Below, piece by piece: positions 47,265 to 57,500 of a stretch of 64,000 nucleotides of DNA (positions within the stretch are counted from its first letter, which is position 1; each line of letters begins with the position of its first letter). The position numbers and the translations under genes were made by a program. The notes beneath the pieces were generated by a model that was not told where the DNA came from, did no database searches, and saw nothing but the letters and a program-made list of their open reading frames with translations. Where the stretch lies: positions 1,426,001 through 1,490,000 of the forward strand of contig CP073750.1 of the NCBI GenBank assembly GCA_024398135.1, in the 5' to 3' direction. Origin of the DNA: a bacterium SCSIO 12643 (GTDB lineage: Bacteria > Bacteroidota > Bacteroidia > Flavobacteriales_G > Salibacteraceae).

Positions 47265-47541
47265 TACATTCTTCTATATAATCCAACAACTTGTTGAACT
47301 TTTCATTTTTAATGAAGTAAAAACAATTTTTACCCTCTTTTCTTGATCCCAAAATCCCACGGTCTTTCAAGATTTTTAGGTGCTGAGATACTACAGCTTG
47401 TTCCACTCCTATCTTCTCATAAATATCAGTTACACATAAACCCTCGTGTTCTTTCAGGACCTCCATGATCGCCAATCGAATGGGGTGTGCAACTCCTTTT
47501 AAGAGATTGGTAGCAGCATTTAATTTCTCCAGATTAACCAT
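47251..47541 (-). CDS. ArsR-family regulator, possible persulfide or redox sensor
   Basis: The protein has 96 residues with the ArsR winged helix (KGVAHPIRLAIMEVLKEHEG, EQAVVSQHLKILKDRGILGS). Cys36, Cys73, Cys92 and Cys95 are present; SqrR/BigR-type ArsR proteins sense persulfides with paired Cys and usually control rhodanese and YgaP-like genes, which is exactly what follows here. That role is inferred from gene context. It has a TATATTTG box upstream. Confidence 0.88.
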   Translation of the reverse strand: MVNLEKLNAATNLLKGVAHPIRLAIMEVLKEHEGLCVTDIYEKIGVEQAVVSQHLKILKDRGILGSRKEGKNCFYFIKNEKFNKLLDYIEECNECH

Positions 47542-47558
47542 GTGAAAATTTCAGATTA

Positions 47559-47566
47559 CAAATATA
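47559..47566 (-). promoter_or_regulatory. -7 box of the ArsR/rhodanese operon
   Basis: The minus strand reads TATATTTG, 17 bp before ATG 47541. Confidence 0.5.
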
Positions 47567-47593
47567 TGATTTTTTATATATGTTATTCAGAGC

Positions 47594-47624
47594 ATAAAAA
47601 AAGCCGGAAGAATATTCCAGCTTT
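47594..47624 (-). terminator. Terminator after the adhesin-PorP operon
   Basis: AAAGCTGGAAT pairs with ATTCTTCCGGCTTT-type sequence on the minus strand and runs into seven T. It lies 6 bp after the PorP/SprF stop. Confidence 0.8.
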
Positions 47625-47630
47625 CTAAAA

Positions 47631-48545
47631 TTATTTTGCGGCCCTTTGAATATTGGTTGGTTTTCTAAATCGTATCCCAATCATTAATTCATGCGAACCG
47701 GACGTTGCGGTTTTAATATCCGATGTGGCCATGTCATATGAGTACGCAAAAACTAAACTCTCATTTACATTCACACCTAGCATTGCAACAACCGCATCAT
47801 TCATTCTATAAGAAGCTCCTACCCACACCAAATCCTGATAAATCACTCTTAAGTTTCCTTCAAATGCAATTGGTGCAGGATCTACCCATTTTCCTAATAC
47901 GGCAGGTTCCACAATAATATCATCAGTCACTTTAAATTTGTACCCAGCATATGCAAACATATGACGTTCTAAAGCCGCTTCAGTATTTCTATAATGATCA
48001 AAGAACTGCAGTTTATTTCCGATAATCTGAGGCATTGAAATGCCCACATAAAAATCATCTGAATATAAATGGAAACCTACTCCAGCATCCGGAACAAAAA
48101 CTGATTGCAACTGACCACTTAACGCAACATCATTCGGATCTTTCAATAAGATTTGCGAACCATCTGTTGTATACTGAAGTCCTCCAAAGCTTAATCCCAT
48201 ACCTAATTTTAAAGTTTCCGATAACTTCAATTTATATGAATAGCTAAATGAAAAACCAGTTCTTCTGGTTGGTCCCACCACGTCCACAAATACTTTTCCG
48301 CCTAAGCCCATTTTATAATCACTAATGGGTCCATTGGCACTAATTACATGCGTTCGTGGCGCATCTGTAATTCCAACCCATTGCAATCGGTTGGTTGCTT
48401 GTGCTTCCCAATAATCTTCTGTTCCTGTTGCCCCAGGATTGATCAGCGTCTTATTTAGAAAGAACTGCGAGTATTGCGGTAACTGTTGTCCCCAACTCGC
48501 TACCGAAATACATATCGTTGCTAATATTAAAATCGTCTTTTTCAT
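47631..48545 (-). CDS. PorP/SprF-family outer-membrane protein
   Basis: Using ATG 48545 (MKKTILILATICISVASWGQ) the protein has 304 residues. The signal peptide is followed by QLPQYSQFFLNKTLINPGAT, the PorP/SprF start, and a beta-barrel body ending MIGIRFRKPTNIQ. In Flavobacterium, SprF is needed to place SprB on the surface through T9SS. Here the gene starts only 10 bp after the giant adhesin ends, so it is very probably the dedicated partner of that adhesin. Confidence 0.95.
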   Translation of the reverse strand: MKKTILILATICISVASWGQQLPQYSQFFLNKTLINPGATGTEDYWEAQATNRLQWVGITDAPRTHVISANGPISDYKMGLGGKVFVDVVGPTRRTGFSFSYSYKLKLSETLKLGMGLSFGGLQYTTDGSQILLKDPNDVALSGQLQSVFVPDAGVGFHLYSDDFYVGISMPQIIGNKLQFFDHYRNTEAALERHMFAYAGYKFKVTDDIIVEPAVLGKWVDPAPIAFEGNLRVIYQDLVWVGASYRMNDAVVAMLGVNVNESLVFAYSYDMATSDIKTATSGSHELMIGIRFRKPTNIQRAAK

Positions 48546-48555
48546 ATCATGCATT

Positions 48556-51500
48556 TTATCGCATTATCGTAACTGGTCCGCTAATTGGCTCAGGGAAATC
48601 ACCGTCTTTCAGATCGATCACATAATAATATGTGCCAACCGGTACCGGTTCTCCCTCGAACGTACCATCCCAAGGTGTCGTATACCCATCCTCAGAATGG
48701 AATAGTAATTCTCCCCAACGGTTATAAACGTCTACCTGAGCTTGTGGATACTTATCTAAGAAATCCAATTCCCATGTATCATTTGAACCGTCACCATTTG
48801 GAGTGAATCCTGAAATTACTTTAAGTTTTTTGTTTACTGTAATCGTAATCGTATCAGAGTTCGTACATCCAACAATATTTGTAACAGTAACTGTATACAA
48901 TGTCGTCACAGTTGGAGTCGCTATTGGATTCGCTACAGTCGGATCACTCAAACTAGCTCCTGGGGACCATAGGAATGTACTTCCTCCCCATGAAGTCGTT
49001 GGATTTCCTCCAAGTTTCACATCCTGACCTCTAATAATTGTTTGACCAACTCCTGCATCGACATCAGGAATCTGTCCTTTAGCGACTGCCGCAGTGTCTA
49101 GTGCAGAACATCCTCCAGACACTACACCAACAATGTAATAAATGGTATCACCAGTTACTGGAACCATCAATGTTGAATCATTACCGATTACCGCTCCACC
49201 TAGATTATACCATTGGTAGGTAATTGCTCCATTCGCACCAGATACAACCGGATTGAGTAATACAGAATCTGATCCATCACAGATAATCTGATCTGCAAGA
49301 GAAACTGTCAGATTCGTATTGGCGGTTACCACAGCACTATCGGTAACCGTACATCCATTTTGATCTGTTACGGTTACATAATAAGTACCTACGAATAAGA
49401 ATCCAATGTTTTGGTTTCCTGAAGTAAATCCATTCGGACCTGTCCAGTTATATGAATACGTTGGAATACCACCTGTAGCTGTAATCTGTACGCCACCATC
49501 GTTTGTATTTAAACAGTTTGCTTTGATCACTGTATCTACAGTTAATGCTAACGGTACACCATCAGAAATAATTACAGAATCTATCGCAGAACATCCCGCG
49601 GCATCTGTTGCAGTCACCGTATAAGTTCCAGCACATAACCCAGTTAACGTTGGTGAATTTGGTCCACCGTTTGACCACGCATATGTTACTGTTCCAGTAC
49701 TTCCACTTACTGTAGCAGTAGCCGTTCCATCACATACACTATTACAATTGGTATTGTCTGTAAATGCCATGCTGATATTTAATCCCGGGATTTGATTCAC
49801 CGTTACCGTATCCACCGCCATACATCCACCTACAGCATCAGTCACTGTAACAATTACCTGACCGGCACATAAGTTTGTTGCTGTTTGCGTCAAATCACCA
49901 TTTGACCATTGGTAACTAAATGGGCCTGTTCCTCCTGTTGGAGTTGCAGTAGCCGTACCCACACAACTACCATCACATGGTACATCTGTTGTAGATAATG
50001 TCATTCCCAATGTACCTGCATCACTTAATGGAACAGTTGATGTTACCACACAACCATTGGCATCAGTTACAGATAACAGGTATGATCCTGATGGAATATT
50101 TACGATTGGATTACCAGGGGTTCCATTCCATGAAATGGTGTAACCTGGTGTTCCTCCTGAAATTACTGTTTCTAAAGAACCGTCACTTGCACCACAACCT
50201 GGGTTTGTTACGATGATATTATCGATAACCAGAGCTGGTGGGCTACTAATAGTAACCGATCCGGTGGTTGTACATCCATTGGCATCAGTCACTGTTACAT
50301 CATATGTGGTGCCTCCACATAAGTTTGAAGCGATTGGCCCTACATCACTATTACTCCATGCATAAGTATATGGACCTGTTCCTCCTGTTGCAGTAGCTGT
50401 TGCAGTTCCATCACAAACATTGGAACAATTTGCATCCAGCCCAACAATCGACACTTGAATTGGAGTTGGTTCAGTTACGTTATAAGTATTTACAACAGTA
50501 CATCCATTATCATCTGTCACCGTTACGGTATAACTACCTGCACATAATGCAGAGATAGAATTTGTATTTCCTGAATTACTCCATGCATAGTTATACGGTC
50601 CGGTTCCCCCTGATGTCACTAATGTAATCGACCCATCACATACACCATTACAAGATGCATCAACAATGGTCTCCACATTCACAATTGGTGCTGGATCAGA
50701 TAGCGTATCAGAGGCAATAAATATACATCCATTCGCGTCTGTAATGGTTACCGTATGAACACCTGCACATAATGCATATGCCGAATCCACCACAGATCCA
50801 TTAGACCATGCATATGTATAAGGACCTGCTCCTCCAATTGGAGTAACTCTGGTCATTCCGTCACATAATCCACTACAAGAAGGATCCCTGTTCACAAATG
50901 TTGCTCCAGTTGGACCTCCGTTATTACTAATTGGTGCAGAAAGTACAGCAGTACAACCAGAACCATCAGTAATCGTAACAGAATATGTTCCTGGACATAA
51001 ATTATTAATCGTAGTACCTGTACCACTATTCGACCATGCATATGAATAAGGACCTCCATCGCCACCTGCAGTATTTGTAATTGTGATTTGTCCATCACAT
51101 ACTCCACAAGTTGCATTTGTAGGTGTTAATGTCGCAGTGATTGCAGCAGGTTCAGAAATAGTCTGACTCGCAGTTGCAGTACAACCATTTCCATCCGTTA
51201 CCGTTACAGAATAGGCACCATCACATAGACTATTTATTGAATTACCACTTCCACTATTTGACCACGCATATGTGAAAGGAGATGTTCCACCTGAAATAGT
51301 AGCGGTAATCATACCATCACAAGATCCATTACAGCTAATTGGCGAGGTAATTCCAAGACTTACTGTTAACAGCGCTGGTTCAGTAACCGTATAAGTTCTT
51401 ACAGATGAACATCCATTTGCATCCGTTACAGTTACAGTGTAAGAGCCTGCACATAAATTGGACAAACCTCCCGTACTAGATCCATTTGACCAAACAAATG

Positions 51501-54500
51501 AATAAGGTCCGGTGCCTCCTGATGTCGTCAGAGTAATTGATCCATCACATAAACCATTACAGGTTACATGTGATATAACTTCGTTTATAATGATTGGTGT
51601 TGGTTCTACTAAAGTATCTGTTCCAATAAATACACATCCATTCGCATCTGTCACCGTCACAAAATAAATGCCTGCACATAAACCACTTTCAGAATCCGTT
51701 GTTCCTCCACTTGACCATGCATATGAGTATGGTCCAGTACCTCCAACTGGAGCTACTGTCATTGATCCATCACACACACCGTTACAAGTTGGATTTACTA
51801 AAGAAATCGGTGCTGAAGTTGGCCCACCAATATTTCCTACCGGTATAGCTACAAGGGCATTACATCCTGACACATCGGTCATTGTTACTGTATATACACC
51901 TGGACATAGATTTGAAATCGTACTTGTACTTGCGCCATTAGACCATGCATAAGTATATGGGCCACCATTTCCTCCAATGGTTCCTGTTAATGCAATTTGT
52001 CCGTCACATGCACCACATGTTGCATCTGTTGTTGCAATATTTGTTGAGATTGGTGGTGGGAAGTTAATTGCAGAACTCGCTGTTGTACTACATCCATTCG
52101 CATCCGTTACGGTCAATGTATAAGTACCTCCACATAATCCTACTGCAATGTTTCCTATTCCTCCATTTGACCAGGAAATAGAATATGGAGCTGTTCCTCC
52201 AGTTACCGTAGCAGTCATCTCTCCATCACAAGTTCCATTACAGGAAATTGGATTTGTTATAGCAATACTTGCTGATAGCGCAACTGGCTCTCCGACATTA
52301 AATGTATCTAATTTAGTACAGCTATTTGCATCAGTTGTAGTCACAATGTAAGCTCCATCACATAATCCTGTGATTACGCTTCCGGTCATCGAATTATTCC
52401 ATGCATAAGTATAAGGTCCGGTTCCTCCGGTAGTCGTCAACGTGATCGAACCATCACACGTTGAATTACAAGAAGCATCCACAATTACTGGAGTGTTTAC
52501 AATTGGATCCGGCTCAAATAAAGTATCACTTGCAATTAAGATACATCCGTTACCATCTGTAATAGTCACAAAGTGAACACCTGCAGATAATCCGGTTTCT
52601 GTAGCATTTGATCCTCCACTAGACCAAGAATAAGAATATGATCCGGATCCTCCAGATGGCGTAACCGTTAGTGATCCGTTACTACCACCGTTACAGGTTG
52701 GATTTGTTCTATTGAAATTAGCCGATGTTGGACCTCCGATATTACTAATGCCTTGCGTGATCACAGCTGTACATCCTGATCCATCCGTAATTGTTACGGT
52801 ATAAACGCCCGCACATAGATTGATTATCGAATTCGGTAAAGGAGTTGGTGTACCACCACTCCAGTTATAAGTATATGGACCTCCATCACCACCAGATGTT
52901 CCGGTAATAATAATCACACCATCACATGCTCCACACAATGCATCAATTGCTTGCGGAGTTGCAGTAATTGCACTTGGTTCTGTAATTGTCATTGATCCGG
53001 TGGTTGTACAACCGTTCGCATCTACCACAGTTACTGTATAACTACCTGCACATAAACTGCCTGCAACAGTACCATTTGTACCGTTCGACCATGTTACTGT
53101 ATAAGGAGCGGTTCCGCCTGTAACATTTGCTGTTAATTCACCATCACATACCCCATTACATGTAATTGCATTTGAAATGGATACATTAACCGCCAATGCA
53201 TTCGGCTCGGTTAAAGTCACCGATTGCGTTGTTGAACAACCGTTCGCATCTACTACTGTTACAGTATAGCTACCTGCACATAAACCTGTTTTCACATCAG
53301 TAGTATCAGAACCTGGCCACACTACTAAATAAGGTGCAGTTCCTCCGGAAACGGTAGCACTTACAACTCCATCACATGCACTATTACATGTAATACCTGA
53401 AGTCTCCACTAATGATACAGTCATCAGTGATGCATCATTAATCACAATAGTTGCTGTACTTGAACAGCTGTTGGCATCCGTTACTGTTACGGTATGCGTA
53501 CCTGCACATAAACCGGATTCTGTCGTTCCATTACCTCCACTTGGCCATGCAATAGTGAGAGGAGAGGTACCTCCTGATAAAGTAATAGTCGCTTCCCCAT
53601 CACATACCCCATTACATGATACATGTGAAGTCACATTTGTGATGATCACAATTCCCTGTGGATCTACCAAATTAACCGTAATCGTTTCACTACACGCATT
53701 TGCATCGGTTACTGTTACGACATATGAACCCGCGCACAATCCACTTTGCGATGGACCGGTTGCTCCACCAGGCCAGGTAAATGTCATACCAGGTGTTCCT
53801 CCCACTGCAATTACGGTAGCAGCACCATCACATGCTCCATTACAGCTAATTTGAGACGTAATATTTGCAGTCAATACGATATCTGCTGGTTCTGTAACCA
53901 CAAACGGAGTTACCACCGAACAACTATTCGCATCTGTTGTGGTTAAACTATATGTTCCTGCTCCCGTATTTGTAATTACCGGACCAGTTGCACCTGTATT
54001 CCATAAATAAGTATAAGGTCCAGTTCCGCCAGTTGTACTTGCAGTTAATGTCACCGTAGAATCTCCAAAACATAATATTGTTCCTGTTTGTGTAATTGTA
54101 GTTACTACCGGAGAAGGCTGTGTAATCGTAATTGATGCGGTTCCAGTACATAAGTTCGCATCCGTAATCGTTACGGTATATGAACCTGCACATAAATTAT
54201 TAATAGTTGCACCACTCAGACCATTTGACCATGCATAAGTATAAGGTCCTGTCCCTCCACTTCCGGTAGCTGTGATTTGCGCATCACAAATACCTCCACA
54301 GGAAATACCCTGATCTAAGTTAATCGTACCAGAAACTGCTGTTGGTTCAACCAAATTAATCGTATCCGTAATTGTACAAGAATTCGCATCTGTAATCGTT
54401 ACGATATAATTTGTGTTCCCACATAATGCGGTTGCTGTATCATTTGAAACAGTTACACCCGCAGGCCAGGTAATGGTATAACCTGGTGTTCCTCCAGTTG

Positions 54501-57500
54501 GCGCATAAGTTACTGACCCATCACATACTCCATTACAAGAAACTCCATTGACAATTGTTTGATTCGCTACAATAGGAGTTGGCTGTGTAATAATAAAGCT
54601 TGCCGTATCCGTACAGCCATTACCATCCGTAATTGTTACAGTATAAGGTCCTGCAGGCAAACTACTGATCGCAGCTGTTCCCGCTCCATTCGACCATGAA
54701 AAACTGTAAGGGTTTGTTCCTCCTGAACCGGTTGCTAACAAACTTGCAGTTGGCAATCCACCACAAGAAATAAATCCGGTTTGTGTAATGGTCACATCTA
54801 AAACGGTCGGTTCAGTTACTACTGTTGAAGCAGTTGCTGTACAACCATTATCATCTGTTACAGTAACCGTATAAGTTCCTGCCCCTGTATTTACCAGATT
54901 GGCATTTGTACTACCTGTTGACCATAAGTATGAGAATGTTGGAGTTCCTCCTGTTACAGTTGAATTAATCGTTACTGTACTGTCTCCATTACATAAAATA
55001 GTTCCTACCTGTGCCAATGAAATACTCAATGCATTCGGTTCAGTGATTGTAATTGAAATCGTATTACTACATGAATTCGCATCAGTAGCAGTAACTACGT
55101 AAGTACCCGCACATAAATTATTTTGCGTTCCACCGGTTGCACCTCCAGGCCATGTAATTGTAATCGGGTTAGTTCCGCCAGTTGCGGTAACTGTAGCTGA
55201 ACCGTCACATACTCCATTACATGAAACATGACTAATATTTGAAGATGACAAATTAATCGCTTGAGGTTCGTTGATTACCACTGTCGTAGTCGTATCACAA
55301 CCATTATCATCTGTAATGGTTACAATATAAGTTCCTCCACACAAAGCATTTTGCGTTGGGCCTGTTAAACCTCCTGGCCAAGCATATGAATAATTTGGAG
55401 TTCCTCCGGCAGCCGTAACAGTTGCAGAACCATCACATACTCCGTTACAAGAAGCGTGATTATTCACCGTATTTGTTGCTGTTAATAATGTAGGTCCTGA
55501 AACAATTTCTGTTACCACATCAGTACAACCGTTAGCGTCTGTGATAGTTACAGTATATGTTCCTGCTCCAACATTTGCATTAATTGCTGTTACCGGGCCA
55601 TTAGACCATGCATAACCATAAACAGGTGTTCCTCCAGTTGCTGACGCTGTCAAGGTTACTGTTTGATCTCCATTACATAAAATAGTTCCAGCTTGTGCTA
55701 CTGCTCCAACCAATACCGGTGGTTCAGTAATTGTAATGCTACTCGTTGCCGTACATAAGTTAGCATCCGTAATAGTTACATTATAAGTTCCTGCACATAG
55801 GTTCGAATGAGAAGCATTTGCAGGTAATCCATTATTCCATACGTATGTAAAAGGTCCTGTACCTCCGGTTGGAACTGCTGTGATTTGTGCATCACATACA
55901 CCTCCACAAGAAATTCCCTGATCCAGGTTAATTGATGCCGTAAGTAAAGCAGGTTCTGTTAATGTAAATGGCTCAACATGCTGACAGTTATTCGCATCGG
56001 TAATCGTCACATCATAATTAACTCCTCCACATAAGTTTGTCGCAGTATTTCCCACAAAAGTGATCCCGTTAATCCATTGAACGGTATAAGGACCTGTACC
56101 TCCTGAAGGATTAATAGTCACCGATCCGTCACACACGCCATTACATGATATTGGGGTGACTACTGTTAAATTAGCAGCTATTGCTGTTGGCTCAGTTACT
56201 ACAATAGTCTCGGTATCCGTACATCCATTTGCATCCGTTACTGTAACCGTATACGTTCCCGCTCCTATATTCGCATTTACAGGAGTGGTAGGCCCATTTG
56301 ACCAGGCATATCCATAATTCAAGGTTCCTCCAATAGCACTAGCTGTAATTGATGCTGTTAAATCACCATTACATTGAATAAATGCGGTCTGAGTAATACT
56401 TGCAACTAATGGATCTGGCTCTGTAATTGTCACCTGGTCCGTTGCTGTACAACCATGATCATCTGTTACAGTTAAGGTATAAGTTCCAGCGCCAACATTT
56501 GTTAAACCTGGCGTTGTTGGTCCACTTGACCATAAATAATTGTACCCAACTGTACCTCCAGTTGTAATTGAATTAATATTTACTGTTTGATCCCCATTAC
56601 ATAAAATGGTTCCGACAGTTACTAAAGTTGTTGTTAAAACCGCTGGTTGTGTTAAGTTCACATTATGTGTAACAGAACACCCTCCCGCGTCAGTAATGGT
56701 CACATCATAAGAACCTGCACATAAACTTCCCTGAGTAGGTCCTGTTGCACCTCCTGGCCATGTAATGGTTAGTGGCGCTGTACCTCCCGAAGCATTGATA
56801 GTCACATTTCCATCACATACACCATTACAAGAAATAACCGTATTTACAGTTGATGAAACAATAATAGGTGTAGGATCGGAAACTGTAATTGATCCGGTCA
56901 CAGAACACATCTTTGCATCGGTTACAGTTACATTATAAGTTCCCGCACATAAATTCGAATGCGAAGCAGTAGCTGGCAACCCATTATCCCAGGCATAAGT
57001 ATATGGTCCCTGACCTCCGGTAGGTGCCGCTGTAATACTTGCATCACACTGTCCCGGACATGAGATCGGTCCCGTCTGCGTAACATTTGGAAGTATAAGC
57101 GTAGGCTCATTTACAGTTGCAGTTGTTGTTGCTGTACATCCGTCTCCCACAGACGTCACCGTTATAGTGTAAGTTTGAGCAGTCAAGTTTGACGCTGTTG
57201 GCGTGGTTTGTCCGGCTGCTGGTGCAGGTGACCACGCATAAGTAAATGAACTTGCACAATTACCAAAACGTACATTTGGTCGGTTTGTAGATGTTGCAGT
57301 CATTGCTGTACTACTACAAACAGAAAGCGTATTATCATGGAAATATCTTACTGACTGATTCGTAGTTGGAGTATATCTTGTCAATGCATTACCACTTGCT
57401 GTAGAAGTTGGACTGTTAAAACATACCTCAACTACCAAATTAGATAATCCATCCCAAAAATATTTTACATCAAAATTATGGGTATTCCAACCCGTAGATA

